Positions 45,561 to 54,731 are shown, counted from the first letter of the stretch. The stretch is 64,000 nt of DNA from Formosa agariphila KMM 3901 (GCF_000723205.1 NZ_HG315671.1:2796940-2860939), one strand, 5' to 3'. Notes: generated from the sequence alone by a model not told the origin. Numbers and translations: made by a program.

Positions 45561-47213
45561 TTAATTTAATAATTGTTTTGCATGTGCAATCGCCGAACTA
45601 GATAATTCTAGTCCGCCTAGCATTTGGGCTATTTCTACAATACGCTCTTCACCTTCTATGGTAATTAAATTCGTGGTTGTAACCTGATTTACATCTTCTT
45701 TATACACTTTTAAATGTGTATCGCCTTTTGCAGCTACTTGAGGTAAATGCGTAATAGCAAACACTTGCATACTGTTACTCATCTGTTTCATTATTACTCC
45801 CATTTTATTCGATATTTCACCAGACACTCCGGTATCAATCTCATCGAACATAATAGTTGGTAATTGCATATATTTTGATAATACCGATTTTATGGCCAAC
45901 ATAATTCGAGACAACTCACCTCCAGATGCAGCTTTATTTAACGGCTTAAACGTCCCGCCTTTATTAGCCGAAAACAAAAATTTTAAATCGTCTTTACCAT
46001 TAGCATAGAATTCTGAAGCCACGCTAAGTGTAAATTCAAACTGTGCATTCGGCATACCTAAATCTGCTAATAAAGTTTCTAATTGCGATTTTAACGTCGG
46101 GATAACATCGTTACGTTTTGTATGAATTGTCTTCGCTAATGTATTTAAAGTCTTTTCAACCTTACTGATTTCAGTTTTTAGTTTCTGAATATTTTTATCA
46201 AGATTTTCTGTTACTCCTACTTTTTCATCTAAAGCATTTTGAATGACGATTAATTCTGAAATTTCTGAAACCAAGTGCTTTTTCTTCAAATTATGAAGTA
46301 ATTGCAATCTGTTGTTTACAAACTCTAAACGGTTTGGATCAGCTTCTAATGCATCTTCCGAAGCTTCAATTTCGGTAAAAACATCGTATAATTCAATTAA
46401 GCTACTGTCTATTCTATCGTATAAATCTTTATAGGTTTGAGAAAACGTTGCTATTTTACTGAAATTAGATTTTACTTCGGTTAATATCGCCAACGCACCT
46501 ATTTGCTCGTCGCTTAATAACTGATGTGACGCACCAATTTTTTCTTTAATAGCTTCAATATTATCGAGTGTTTCGTATTCCGCTTCTAAGGCTTCAAACT
46601 CACCGTCTACCAATTTAGTATCTAATAATTCTTGTAATAAGAACGTATTGTATTCATGCTCTTTATTGGCTTCGGCTTGAAAATCTAATAAGGTCTTTAA
46701 TTCTTTTTTAAGCGATTTATAATCTTTTAATTTGATTTTATAATCTGCTAAAACAGATTCTACATTTGCCAAAGCATCGATAACTTGAAACTGAAACGCA
46801 TCGTCTGTTAGTTGCATGGTTTGGTGCTGCGAATGTATATCGATTAAACGCTCGCCCAACGCCTGCAAGCTACTTACGGTAACAGGAGAATCGTTTACAA
46901 AAGCACGTGATTTACCAGATGGCAAAATTTCACGACGAATGATTGTTTGAGATTCGTAATCTAAATCTTCCTGTTCGTAAATAGATTCTAAGTTATAATT
47001 CGAGACATCGAAAACGGCTTCAATAATACATTTTTGAGTATCGTCTTTTAAAGACGATAAATCGGCACGCTTACCTAAAATTAGCGATAAAGCTCCTAAT
47101 AAGATAGATTTACCCGCACCGGTTTCTCCAGTGATAATTGTAAAACCATTATTAAAATTTGCCTGTAAATCGTCGATTAAGGCATAGTTTTTTATAGATA
47201 AGGATGTAAGCAA
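45561..47213 (-). CDS. recN: DNA repair protein RecN
   Basis: An SMC-like ATPase used in double-strand-break repair. The 550 residues have the split nucleotide-binding head: Walker A GETGAGKSILLGALSL at about 29-44, RAFVNDSPV, then the coiled-coil middle, and the C-terminal signature LNKAASGGELSRIMLAIK and Walker B TIMFDEIDTGVSG, with AITHLPQVAAKGDTH. Translation starts at TTG 47213: the conserved opening LTSLSIKNYALID begins right there and no ATG is available. A -7 box (TATCTTTG) at 47244-47251 gives it its own promoter. Confidence 0.95.
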   Translation of the reverse strand: MLTSLSIKNYALIDDLQANFNNGFTIITGETGAGKSILLGALSLILGKRADLSSLKDDTQKCIIEAVFDVSNYNLESIYEQEDLDYESQTIIRREILPSGKSRAFVNDSPVTVSSLQALGERLIDIHSQHQTMQLTDDAFQFQVIDALANVESVLADYKIKLKDYKSLKKELKTLLDFQAEANKEHEYNTFLLQELLDTKLVDGEFEALEAEYETLDNIEAIKEKIGASHQLLSDEQIGALAILTEVKSNFSKIATFSQTYKDLYDRIDSSLIELYDVFTEIEASEDALEADPNRLEFVNNRLQLLHNLKKKHLVSEISELIVIQNALDEKVGVTENLDKNIQKLKTEISKVEKTLNTLAKTIHTKRNDVIPTLKSQLETLLADLGMPNAQFEFTLSVASEFYANGKDDLKFLFSANKGGTFKPLNKAASGGELSRIMLAIKSVLSKYMQLPTIMFDEIDTGVSGEISNKMGVIMKQMSNSMQVFAITHLPQVAAKGDTHLKVYKEDVNQVTTTNLITIEGEERIVEIAQMLGGLELSSSAIAHAKQLLN

Positions 47214-47243
47214 AGTAATTGAGGTGCTTTAGATTTGTAGAAT

Positions 47244-47251
47244 CAAAGATA
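47244..47251 (-). promoter_or_regulatory. -7 box (TATCTTTG) for recN
   Basis: Exact TAnnTTTG match on the minus strand, 30 nt before the TTG start at 47213. Confidence 0.6.
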
Positions 47252-47275
47252 ATTTAGATTTAAGTCGAAATCAAA

Positions 47276-48163
47276 TTAAAACTTAATATTTCTCCATTTG
47301 CTTGAATATGTCGGAGCGACATTATTTAATACGTCCACAAGACTTGACACATTAACATTTGGACCATCGGAAAAAATCTCTTCTATTTCATCGCCTTTAG
47401 CATCAAAGAATACTCGTAATAAAAAAGAATTGGGTCTACGATTATTCATCGTCTGAAACTTTTCAATAGCAATTGCCACATCTTCTTTACCGCCTTTTAC
47501 GTCGGTGCTCATTTGGTCTAACCCTGTTCTATGGTAACCGTACATGACTTCTCGATATTCTTTAAATGTTGGCGACAACATATTATCGATTAGCATATAT
47601 CTGCTTTGTAAACCATCTTCAACTTTCCAACCTTTAAAGCCTTCTTGTTGCGAATAATTTACAATAGTTTGTGCTTGGTTTAAATACTCGTCGCCTCCTT
47701 TTAATTTAAAAGTGTCTGCATCTTGACCAAGAATCATATAAATATGAAATGCTAAAACAGAAATTAAATTAGATTCGAATTGCGTTGGACTGAAGATTAA
47801 ATTCTGAAATTCGGCGTAATTAAAGGTGAAATTAGGATCGTTATAATTGTAAACCGGCGTGCTATACGAAGATCCATAAACCGGTCTAGAAGATTGTACT
47901 TGTATAGAAGCTTTAAATAAATCGCTTGCATATTCGTTTACAATAATAACCATACTGCAATTTATACGTTCCGATACTTTATAGCTTCTAGATGTCCATT
48001 GCGTATTATTTATAAATTCTGTAAGTTGCTTTTCTAAAGTCTTAAAAACTTGAATATTTTCATTACCTGTCTGTTGTGCATTAACTACCACATTACAGTT
48101 TAATTCCTGAGCTGCTACACTAACAGAAAGACATAAAAACAATACAAATAATAAGTTACGCAT
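47276..48163 (-). CDS. DUF4835 family protein, PorD-like
   Basis: A 295-residue secreted protein with a signal peptide (MRNLLFVLFLCLSVSVAAQ). The sequence ELNCNVVVNAQQTGNENIQVFKTLEKQLTEFINNTQW and the later FNYAEFQNLIFSPTQFESNLISVLAFHIYMILGQDADTF are typical of DUF4835, which I recall being called PorD in connection with T9SS; that name should be checked. It overlaps coaBC by 8 bp and is the last gene of the bamD-rpoZ-coaBC run. It is likely periplasmic or outer-membrane linked. Confidence 0.82.
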   Translation of the reverse strand: MRNLLFVLFLCLSVSVAAQELNCNVVVNAQQTGNENIQVFKTLEKQLTEFINNTQWTSRSYKVSERINCSMVIIVNEYASDLFKASIQVQSSRPVYGSSYSTPVYNYNDPNFTFNYAEFQNLIFSPTQFESNLISVLAFHIYMILGQDADTFKLKGGDEYLNQAQTIVNYSQQEGFKGWKVEDGLQSRYMLIDNMLSPTFKEYREVMYGYHRTGLDQMSTDVKGGKEDVAIAIEKFQTMNNRRPNSFLLRVFFDAKGDEIEEIFSDGPNVNVSSLVDVLNNVAPTYSSKWRNIKF

Positions 48164-49367
48164 CTAATTGGTTGAATATTTCGTTGAATATATCTTGAGC
48201 AACGTCTGCTTTCGATTTTAAGTTAAATTCAGTTATATGCCCTTTAGCGTCTATAAGTGTTACTTTATTAGTATCCGACTTAAATCCTGCGCCTTTATCG
48301 TTCAATGAATTTAAAACAATGAGATTTAAATTTTTACGTTTAAGCTTACCTTTGGCATGCTCTAATTCATTATTCGTTTCTAAAGCAAATCCAACCAAAA
48401 ACTGATTGGTTTTTATAGCTCCTAAAGATGCTAAAATATCTTTAGTTTTCTCTAACTCTAATGTTAACGTACTATCGTCCTTTTTTATTTTCTGAAGTGC
48501 AATTTCTTTTGGTCTGTAATCTGCCACAGCAGCCGCACAAATAGCAATATCTACAGTTTTAAAGTATATATGTGCTTCCTCGTACATGTCTTGCGCGCTT
48601 ATAACAGGAATAATGTTTACGGAACTATGCTGAATCGATTGATTTGTTGGACCTGAAATTAAAGTAACCTCAGCACCCAAATTCGCTGCAGATTTTGCTA
48701 ATTCGAATCCCATTTTACCGCTTGAATGATTTCCAATAAAACGAACAGGATCTATAGCTTCGTAGGTTGGTCCAGCAGTAATCATGACCTTTTTACCATA
48801 CAATGGTAAGTTACCTAAAATATGATTTTCTATAAACGATACAATATCTTCAGGCTCTGCCATACGACCTTCACCAACTAAACCACTGGCTAATTCGCCT
48901 GAGGTTGCAGGAATCATTATATTCCCGAAGTCTTGTAAAGCTTTAAAAGATTGAGCTGTAGATGGGTGTTTAAACATGTCTAAATCCATTGCTGGAGCAA
49001 AATACACGGGACATTTAGCAGACAAATATGTTGCTAGCAACAAATTATCGCAAGTTCCGTTTGCCATTTTAGACATGGTATTAGCAGTTGCAGGTGCAAT
49101 TATAAAATAATCTGCCCACAGACCTAATTCGACATGGCTATTCCATACCGCATTCTCGTCGTCTTCATTATAAAACGAAGAGACCACCGGGTGTTTAGAA
49201 AGTGTAGATAAGGTTAAGGGTGTTACAAAATCAATAGAAGCAGGTGTCATAACGACTTTAACGTTTGCACCTGCTTTTATAAATAACCTTACTAATGAAG
49301 CTGTCTTGTAAGCAGCTATACCTGCACTAATGCCTAACAGTATGTTTTTGCCGCTTAGTATTGACAT
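48156..49367 (-). CDS. coaBC: Bifunctional phosphopantothenoylcysteine decarboxylase / phosphopantothenate-cysteine ligase
   Basis: The two middle steps of coenzyme A synthesis in one 403-residue polypeptide. The N-terminal flavin decarboxylase CoaC spans about 1-180 (GKNILLGISAGIAAYKTASLVR, ATANTMSKMANGTCDNLLLATYL, FAPAMDLDMFKHP with the catalytic-region motif). The C-terminal ligase CoaB follows at about 187-400 (GKKVMITAGPTYEAIDPVRFIGNHSSGKMG, CAAAVADYRPKE, LVGFALETNNELEHAKGKLKRKNLNLIVLN). It starts 10 bp after rpoZ. Together with coaE elsewhere in the window this covers much of the pathway from phosphopantothenate. Confidence 0.96.
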   Translation of the reverse strand: MSILSGKNILLGISAGIAAYKTASLVRLFIKAGANVKVVMTPASIDFVTPLTLSTLSKHPVVSSFYNEDDENAVWNSHVELGLWADYFIIAPATANTMSKMANGTCDNLLLATYLSAKCPVYFAPAMDLDMFKHPSTAQSFKALQDFGNIMIPATSGELASGLVGEGRMAEPEDIVSFIENHILGNLPLYGKKVMITAGPTYEAIDPVRFIGNHSSGKMGFELAKSAANLGAEVTLISGPTNQSIQHSSVNIIPVISAQDMYEEAHIYFKTVDIAICAAAVADYRPKEIALQKIKKDDSTLTLELEKTKDILASLGAIKTNQFLVGFALETNNELEHAKGKLKRKNLNLIVLNSLNDKGAGFKSDTNKVTLIDAKGHITEFNLKSKADVAQDIFNEIFNQLDA

Positions 49368-49377
49368 TGCTTAAAAT

Positions 49378-49704
49378 TTACTGAACGTCTTCGTCAGTGT
49401 TTCTGTAATATACTTTGTTGTCTAACCACTCTTGAACCGCTAATGCGTGAGGCTTAGGTAATTTTTCGTAGAATTTTGAAACTTCAATTTGTTCTTTATT
49501 TTCAAAAATCTCTTCTAAACTATCGTTATACGTTGCAAATTCTTCTAATTTTTCAATTAGTTCCTTTTTAATTTCAGTGTTAATTTGATCTGCACGTCTA
49601 GAAATAATAGAAATTGCTTCATATATATTCCCTGTCGGTTCGTCAACTTTGTTTCTGTTATACGTTATTGTATTTACAGGAGCATTGATTTTTTTTAAAT
49701 CCAT
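49378..49704 (-). CDS. rpoZ: DNA-directed RNA polymerase omega subunit
   Basis: A 108-residue homologue of omega/RPB6 in the Bacteroidota form. The core motif is NIYEAISIISRRADQINTEIKKEL (residues 26-49), matching the RPB6 pattern in which AxxxAxRAxQ-like residues contact beta-prime. A longer C-terminal part (KFYEKLPKPHALAVQEWLDNKVYYRN) is peculiar to this phylum. It lies 4 bp after bamD and 10 bp before coaBC. That neighbourhood is conserved in the group and supports the identity. Confidence 0.88.
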   Translation of the reverse strand: MDLKKINAPVNTITYNRNKVDEPTGNIYEAISIISRRADQINTEIKKELIEKLEEFATYNDSLEEIFENKEQIEVSKFYEKLPKPHALAVQEWLDNKVYYRNTDEDVQ

Positions 49705-49708
49705 TATA

Positions 49709-50509
49709 TTAACTTTTAGTGCTGTAATTTTTTAATTCTTCTACGATATCTTCGTGCATTTTACTTGCTTGATCTACATATTGCGTTTCTGTAAACCCTG
49801 TCATTAAATCTTTATAATATTGTTCTGCAGACTCTAAACGTTCTTGTTTTTTACGTTCTACACTGTTCATTGCTAACTTATACGAAGCATCTAATTTATA
49901 AAACATAGCATCTTCTCTTAAAGAAGAACCAGGGAATGCAAATAAGAAATTATCGAACGATTTAATAGACGCTTTATAATCTGATATTGTATTGTATTGC
50001 TTTGCTATTTCGTATGCTTTACGTTCTAACTTCCCATCTAATTCCTGAATATACCCACTTGCTTCAGTTAGGTATTCAGATTTAGGAAATTGATTTATAA
50101 ATAACTGTAATTTTTCTATAGCTACTTTTGTCTCCGTTTGGTCTTTACTAAAAACAGGAGACCTCATGTAATAACTCTTTGCACTTAGAAATGAAGCTTC
50201 TTCTAACTTCTCACTTTTTGGATACGAGTCTGCAAAACGCTCAAACTGATAAGAAGATGCAATATAGTTTTTCATACCATATTGTGTCTGTGCATACATG
50301 TACATTAGTTTTTCAGCTTGTGGTTTTCCACGGTAACTTGGTACAATTTGAGAGAACAATCTATTGGCTTTAGAGTACTCACCTTCATTATAAAGTTCCT
50401 CTCCTAATTTAAATTTTGGTCCAATGTCTGTAGCTTTTAGTGTCTTTTGATATTCACTACATGAGCTTAAAACAATAAACGCGAATAAAATGTATAAATA
50501 TTTCCCCAT
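49709..50509 (-). CDS. bamD: Outer membrane assembly lipoprotein BamD
   Basis: A lipoprotein of the BAM complex that inserts barrels. The 266 residues begin with a lipobox signal (YLYILFAFIVLSSCSEYQ) and contain TPR pairs: FKLGEELYNEGEYSKANRLFSQIVPSYRGKPQAEKLMYMYAQTQYGMKNY and SYQFERFADSYPKSEKLEEASFLSAKSYYM. An operon with rpoZ, coaBC and the PorD-like gene follows. A -7 box (TAATTTTG) at 50527-50534 is 17 nt before the ATG. Confidence 0.93.
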   Translation of the reverse strand: MGKYLYILFAFIVLSSCSEYQKTLKATDIGPKFKLGEELYNEGEYSKANRLFSQIVPSYRGKPQAEKLMYMYAQTQYGMKNYIASSYQFERFADSYPKSEKLEEASFLSAKSYYMRSPVFSKDQTETKVAIEKLQLFINQFPKSEYLTEASGYIQELDGKLERKAYEIAKQYNTISDYKASIKSFDNFLFAFPGSSLREDAMFYKLDASYKLAMNSVERKKQERLESAEQYYKDLMTGFTETQYVDQASKMHEDIVEELKNYSTKS

Positions 50510-50526
50510 AGTTTTTAAACAGAATG

Positions 50527-50534
50527 CAAAATTA
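50527..50534 (-). promoter_or_regulatory. -7 box (TAATTTTG) for the bamD operon
   Basis: Exact TAnnTTTG match on the minus strand, 17 nt before the bamD ATG. Confidence 0.6.
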
Positions 50535-50636
50535 AGCTATTCTAATTGATTTTAAAAATATTATTTTTTAGCTAAATTAAAGGTTGTAATTAGGTTACAA
50601 TTAGCTTTAAGTATAATTTAACTTTTAAACCCATCT

Positions 50637-50675
50637 TTAAAAAACAAGCGTATGCTCACAAGGTAAACATACGCC
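50637..50675 (-). terminator. Terminator of dapA
   Basis: Stem GCGTATG (50648-50654) with CATACGC (50668-50674) and a T-rich run on the minus strand, 14 bp past the dapA stop. Confidence 0.75.
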
Positions 50676-50688
50676 ACTCAATCTTATT

Positions 50689-51567
50689 TTAAATGCTCTC
50701 TACAAACACTTTAATTTTCTCTTTCAACTCTGGTGTAGCCTCTACCAACGGTAGTCTTACATCTGCACGACAAAGTCCTAAAGCTTCGTAAACGGCTTTA
50801 ATTCCCGACGGATTATTTTCTTCAAAAATATAACCAATTACATCCATTAATTTAAAATGGATAGCATAGGCTTCTTTAGCTTTACCTTCTAATCCTAACT
50901 GAATCATTTTAGAAAACTGTTTTGGAAAGGCTTGACCAATTACAGAAATAACACCCGAACCACCTGCTAAAAGCACTCCTAAAACTAGATCATCGTCTCC
51001 AGAGATAATTAAAAAATCTTCTGGTTTATCCTTTATCAATTTTAAATACTGACCAATATTATTTCCAGCTTCTTTAACGGCAACTATATTTTCAAAATCG
51101 TTTGCCAGTCTAATTGTTGTTTCTGGTAACATGTTAGAAGCAGTTCTTCCAGGCACATTATATAAAATAATAGAAATAGGACAAGCCTCTGAGATTGCTT
51201 TGAAATGCTGGTAAACACCTTCTTGTGTTGGTTTACTATAATATGGTGACACAGACAGAATAGCTTCAAAACCACTTAAATCTGTAGCCTTTATTTCTTC
51301 AATAACAGCTGCAGTATTATTTCCTCCAATTCCTAATACTAAAGGTAAACGACCGTTATTTGCTTTAGAAACAGTTTTAATAATAGCTTGTTTTTCTTCC
51401 GGAGTAACAGTTGCACTCTCTCCGGTAGTTCCCATTATTACTAAATAATTGGTACCGTTATCAATATTAAAATTAACAATATTTGTTAATGCTTCATGAT
51501 CTACACTAAGATCCGCCTTAAAAGGTGTAACTAGAGCAACTCCAGTACCCATTAATTTACTATTCAT
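50689..51567 (-). CDS. dapA: 4-hydroxy-tetrahydrodipicolinate synthase
   Basis: The first committed step of lysine and diaminopimelate synthesis, condensing pyruvate with aspartate semialdehyde. A 292-residue TIM barrel with Schiff-base lysine K165 in [10 protein letters not shown], catalytic Y136 in ILYNVPGRT, and the N-terminal [14 protein letters not shown]110 follows [12 protein letters not shown]. The gene starts 4 bp after the upstream unknown gene and shares its promoter; a terminator follows. Confidence 0.95.
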   Translation of the reverse strand: MNSKLMGTGVALVTPFKADLSVDHEALTNIVNFNIDNGTNYLVIMGTTGESATVTPEEKQAIIKTVSKANNGRLPLVLGIGGNNTAAVIEEIKATDLSGFEAILSVSPYYSKPTQEGVYQHFKAISEACPISIILYNVPGRTASNMLPETTIRLANDFENIVAVKEAGNNIGQYLKLIKDKPEDFLIISGDDDLVLGVLLAGGSGVISVIGQAFPKQFSKMIQLGLEGKAKEAYAIHFKLMDVIGYIFEENNPSGIKAVYEALGLCRADVRLPLVEATPELKEKIKVFVESI

Positions 51568-51571
51568 CTTT

Positions 51572-52090
51572 TTAAATTCTTTTTAATATACTTAAGTATT
51601 TTAAAAGCTCTGTTTTAAATACCTCTATGGCCTCCGGATTTACATTAATAATTAAATCGTTTAACCGCTGTTCTTCTTGTAATATCCCAATTTTAAATTC
51701 TGCTTTAGAAGCTGCAGTAAGTACTTTTAAATCTAACTCGTCTGCATTATAATAACTCACTAAAGCATCAAACTTTGTATCTAAAAACAATTGCAATTCA
51801 TTGTTCTTGATAGATCCTCTCCAACCAATATCTTTTTCCGAATAACAAGGAAATTCAATAGTTTCCACCTCCTTATTAACCGAACTAAAGGCTATACATT
51901 GAAATTTATTGGGACTAATGTTTAAAGTTTTCGATAAAGATTTTAATGCCTCTAGGTTAGAAAACTCGTCTATATTTAAGATAACCCCCAAACTTTCAAT
52001 AGGTTTTGAGGCTAGAGAAACCGTACGGTTTGCCAACAATTTATTAAAATATTTTTTATTAGATTTTTCCCTAAAACCTTTTAAAATCAT
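51572..52090 (-). CDS. Conserved-type hypothetical protein ahead of dapA
   Basis: A 172-residue cytoplasmic protein without a signal or membrane segment. A basic N-terminus ([18 protein letters not shown]) leads to an alpha/beta region with [36 protein letters not shown] and [29 protein letters not shown]. It resembles a family I recall as DUF6913, often linked to lysine or cell-envelope genes, but this is not certain. It is 4 bp upstream of dapA and is read from a -7 box at 52110-52117, so it may modulate or accompany lysine/peptidoglycan synthesis. Function unknown. Confidence 0.72.
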   Translation of the reverse strand: MILKGFREKSNKKYFNKLLANRTVSLASKPIESLGVILNIDEFSNLEALKSLSKTLNISPNKFQCIAFSSVNKEVETIEFPCYSEKDIGWRGSIKNNELQLFLDTKFDALVSYYNADELDLKVLTAASKAEFKIGILQEEQRLNDLIINVNPEAIEVFKTELLKYLSILKRI

Positions 52091-52109
52091 TTATATTTAA
52101 ACTTTCGTG

Positions 52110-52117
52110 CAAATGTA
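52110..52117 (-). promoter_or_regulatory. -7 box (TACATTTG) for the unknown gene-dapA operon
   Basis: Exact TAnnTTTG match on the minus strand, 19 nt before the ATG at 52090. Confidence 0.6.
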
Positions 52118-52160
52118 GAAAAACTATATCCATACTACAGTAAAATTTATAAGTTTAATT

Positions 52161-52919
52161 ATGATTTTTAAACAATTCATTGTAAGCATTTCACTTGTCT
52201 TATTAGCAGGTTGCAAAACAAGCACTTTAAATCTTGAAAAAATTGAAGGCGAACAGATTCCAATTTCCGAAGCTATTCAACCTAACCAAGATATAACCGA
52301 CTTTATAAAACCATATCATGACCACGTTGTTAAAACCTTAGATAGTGTTCTTGCATATGCACCAGCGTCTTACAAAAAGAGCGATGGCGAGTACAATACT
52401 GCTCTTGGAAACTTAATGGCAGATATTGTTTACGAACAATCAAATCCTATTTTTAAAAGCAGATCCAATCACGATATCGATTTTGTTATTCTTAATTACG
52501 GTGGTATTCGTGCTCCTATATCTAAAGGCGATATTACACTTAAAACAGCTTACGAAATTATGCCTTTTGAAAACAGTATCGTTGTTGTTAACGTAAAAGG
52601 AAAGAATGTAAACGAGGCGATGAACTACTTAAGTAAAGCCAAACGACCACATCCTGTATCTCAATTAAAATTGGTTATAAATTCAGATTTCAATGTTACC
52701 GAAGCTTTAGTAAAAGGACAGCCTATAGAGGAAGACAAAACCTATTACATAGCCACTAACGATTACCTTTATAATGGAGGCGACCACATGACGTTTTTTA
52801 AACCAAACGATAGTCTGTATGTTTTAAATTACAAGTGGAGAAACGCTATTATAGATTACTTTACCAAAACAGACACTATTAACCCTGTGATAGACGACAG
52901 ATTTATCCAAATACAATAA
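52161..52919 (+). CDS. 5'-nucleotidase C-terminal domain lipoprotein
   Basis: A 252-residue lipoprotein (signal with LLAGCKTS at residues 14-21) that holds only the substrate-binding C-terminal domain of UshA-type 5'-nucleotidases: ALGNLMADIVYEQ, FVILNYGGIRAPISKGDITLKTAYEIMPFENSIVVV, and YYIATNDYLYNGGDHMTFF. The metallophosphatase domain is a separate gene 12 bp later, so the two form one enzyme from two chains, in the reverse order of the fused enzyme. A one-mismatch -7 box (TAAGTTTA) at 52150-52157 ends 3 nt before the ATG. Confidence 0.9.
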   Translation: MIFKQFIVSISLVLLAGCKTSTLNLEKIEGEQIPISEAIQPNQDITDFIKPYHDHVVKTLDSVLAYAPASYKKSDGEYNTALGNLMADIVYEQSNPIFKSRSNHDIDFVILNYGGIRAPISKGDITLKTAYEIMPFENSIVVVNVKGKNVNEAMNYLSKAKRPHPVSQLKLVINSDFNVTEALVKGQPIEEDKTYYIATNDYLYNGGDHMTFFKPNDSLYVLNYKWRNAIIDYFTKTDTINPVIDDRFIQIQ

Positions 52920-52931
52920 ATGTAACGAGTT

Positions 52932-53846
52932 ATGAAACGTAGAGATTTTATTCAACAATCTACAGTTGCAACATCTTTAGTTGCCTTAGGCGGGTTAAGC
53001 CTTTCATCTTTTACTACAGCACCCACTTCAAAGAAAATTACCATTTTACACACCAACGATGTGCATAGCCATATAGATCCTTTTGGAGCTAATGAAGGAG
53101 ACAGAGCAAATAAAGGAGGTGTTGCTAGACGAGCTCGTTTAATTGACAGCATTAGATTAGAAAATCCAAATACTTTGCTTTTAGATGCCGGAGACATTTT
53201 TCAAGGCACACCTTATTTTAATTTTTATGGTGGCGAATTAGAATTTAAGTTGATGAGTAAACTTAAGTACGACGCTGCAACGATTGGAAATCACGATTTC
53301 GACAATGGAATCGATGGTTTATACGCCCAATTACCACATGCTGAATTTCCGTTCTTAATTTCAAATTACGATTTTAAAAACACCATACTAGACACGCATA
53401 CCAAACCATATAAAGTCTTTATAAAAGATGGTATTAAAATAGGTGTTTTTGGCTTAGGAATAGAATTAAAAGGTCTAGTAGACCCTGCAATGTATAAAGA
53501 AACTGTTTATTTAGACCCCATAGAAACTACGCAAGAAATGACACGTATTCTTAAAGAAGACGAGAAATGCGATTTAGTTATTTGTCTCTCTCACATGGGA
53601 TACAAATACAATTTTGAAGGTAAAATAAGTGATGTAAAGTTAGCTGCAGAAACAAAAAATATAGACTTAATTATTGGAGGTCATACACACACCTTTTTAC
53701 CCAAGCCTACAGTTATAAAGAATCTTGAAGGTAAAAATACGCTTGTAAATCAGGTAGGATGTTATGGATTAAACCTAGGTAAAATAGATTTCTATTTCGA
53801 CAATAATAAAAACAAAGCTGCAGATGGCGTGTCCATTAATGTTTAA
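52932..53846 (+). CDS. Metallophosphatase domain of a split 5'-nucleotidase
   Basis: A 304-residue calcineurin-like phosphatase. It opens with a twin-arginine-like signal (MKRRDFIQQSTVATSLVALGGL), unlike the lipobox of its partner. Metal ligands are visible in order: LHTNDVHSHIDPF, LLLDAGDIFQGTPYF, TIGNHDFDNG, LVICLSHMGY and IIGGHTHTFLP. These match the N-terminal half of UshA/5'-nucleotidase. It is probably Tat-exported and acts outside the cytoplasm with the lipoprotein encoded just upstream to release nucleosides and phosphate. The last 11 bp overlap the convergent membrane protein gene. Confidence 0.92.
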   Translation: MKRRDFIQQSTVATSLVALGGLSLSSFTTAPTSKKITILHTNDVHSHIDPFGANEGDRANKGGVARRARLIDSIRLENPNTLLLDAGDIFQGTPYFNFYGGELEFKLMSKLKYDAATIGNHDFDNGIDGLYAQLPHAEFPFLISNYDFKNTILDTHTKPYKVFIKDGIKIGVFGLGIELKGLVDPAMYKETVYLDPIETTQEMTRILKEDEKCDLVICLSHMGYKYNFEGKISDVKLAAETKNIDLIIGGHTHTFLPKPTVIKNLEGKNTLVNQVGCYGLNLGKIDFYFDNNKNKAADGVSINV

Positions 53847-54600
53847 CAACTTGTTGTTGCTTTTCGAATACAAAATTATAAGAGCGAATTTTTATCGCTC
53901 TTTTTTGTGCTTCATTTCTAATAGATAAGTAGTAAAAAAGACATATCAATCCCGTAGCAAATAAAAACTTATCAAATAACACAAACGAGATATCGTAGAT
54001 ATAGTAATAGTGAATATAATATAGTAAATCTGAAAAGACAAAGCACAACGCCATTAACAAATACAAAATAGACGATTTACTCTCGGAACTTAAATACACT
54101 GCAAAAGATATTAAAACCAGCAGTGCCAATGCCGCACTTCGTAAACCGAAAAACAGAACTTCCAATGGTTCTAACATAATACTATCTAGAATAGTATATA
54201 ACTGATATAGTAAATATGTGTTTAGTATAAATACAAATATTAAATACCAAGCTAGAAACTTTCCAAATCGAAACCCCTTAAATTTTGTAGTTATAAATCC
54301 TAGCAGGCTTAAATAACTCGCAAAATAAAACAAGGCAGAAAACTGTAAAATTTTTGCATTTCCATAGCATACCGAAGTAAGGTCGCTTAAAAACATAAAG
54401 CATAAAAATGAAACAAAATACCAGTTAATGTAACGATATTTAGTAAGATAAAACACTACAAATACAGGAATGAATAAGGGCTTCACATATTGCAGAAGTA
54501 TATCTTTCTCAGTTACTTCGGCATATATATTAACAATAGCTAGCAGATATAAAATCGCTAAGAAAACTCTATTAAAATTACATTTAATCCAATTATTCAC
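53836..54600 (-). CDS. Polytopic membrane protein, YhhN-like, copy 1
   Basis: An integral membrane protein of about 254 residues with seven or eight hydrophobic helices. The sequence YVKPLFIPVFVVFYLT resembles the KPL motif of the YhhN/lysoplasmalogenase family, and CFVFSDLLYYIHYYYI has its conserved aspartate-serine pattern. A GTG at 54639 is not used: the -7 box at 54626-54633 lies inside that extension, so the GTG at 54600 is chosen. It is paralogous to the next gene, 54732-55469. Its stop overlaps the convergent phosphatase gene by 11 bp, and a plus-strand terminator lies inside its 3' end. Confidence 0.7.
   Translation of the reverse strand: MNNWIKCNFNRVFLAILYLLAIVNIYAEVTEKDILLQYVKPLFIPVFVVFYLTKYRYINWYFVSFLCFMFLSDLTSVCYGNAKILQFSALFYFASYLSLLGFITTKFKGFRFGKFLAWYLIFVFILNTYLLYQLYTILDSIMLEPLEVLFFGLRSAALALLVLISFAVYLSSESKSSILYLLMALCFVFSDLLYYIHYYYIYDISFVLFDKFLFATGLICLFYYLSIRNEAQKRAIKIRSYNFVFEKQQQVVKH
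53879..53907 (+). terminator. Plus-strand terminator inside a convergent gene
   Basis: Stem AGAGCGA (53881-53887) with TCGCTCT (53895-53901) followed by TTTTTT, 35 bp past the phosphatase stop but within the coding 3' end of the minus-strand membrane protein gene. Confidence 0.75.
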
Positions 54601-54625
54601 AATAAAAACACATAAGTAGGTATAG

Positions 54626-54633
54626 CAAACATA
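54626..54633 (-). promoter_or_regulatory. -7 box (TATGTTTG) for membrane protein copy 1
   Basis: Exact TAnnTTTG match on the minus strand, 25 nt before the GTG at 54600. Confidence 0.5.
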
Positions 54634-54731
54634 CGACACTTTAACGTATTTTACGTGCAGTTCATCGAAAAGTAATAAAATTTATTTGAGAACTGTAAAT
54701 TTTCAATATTGTAAATTGATAAATTATAAAA

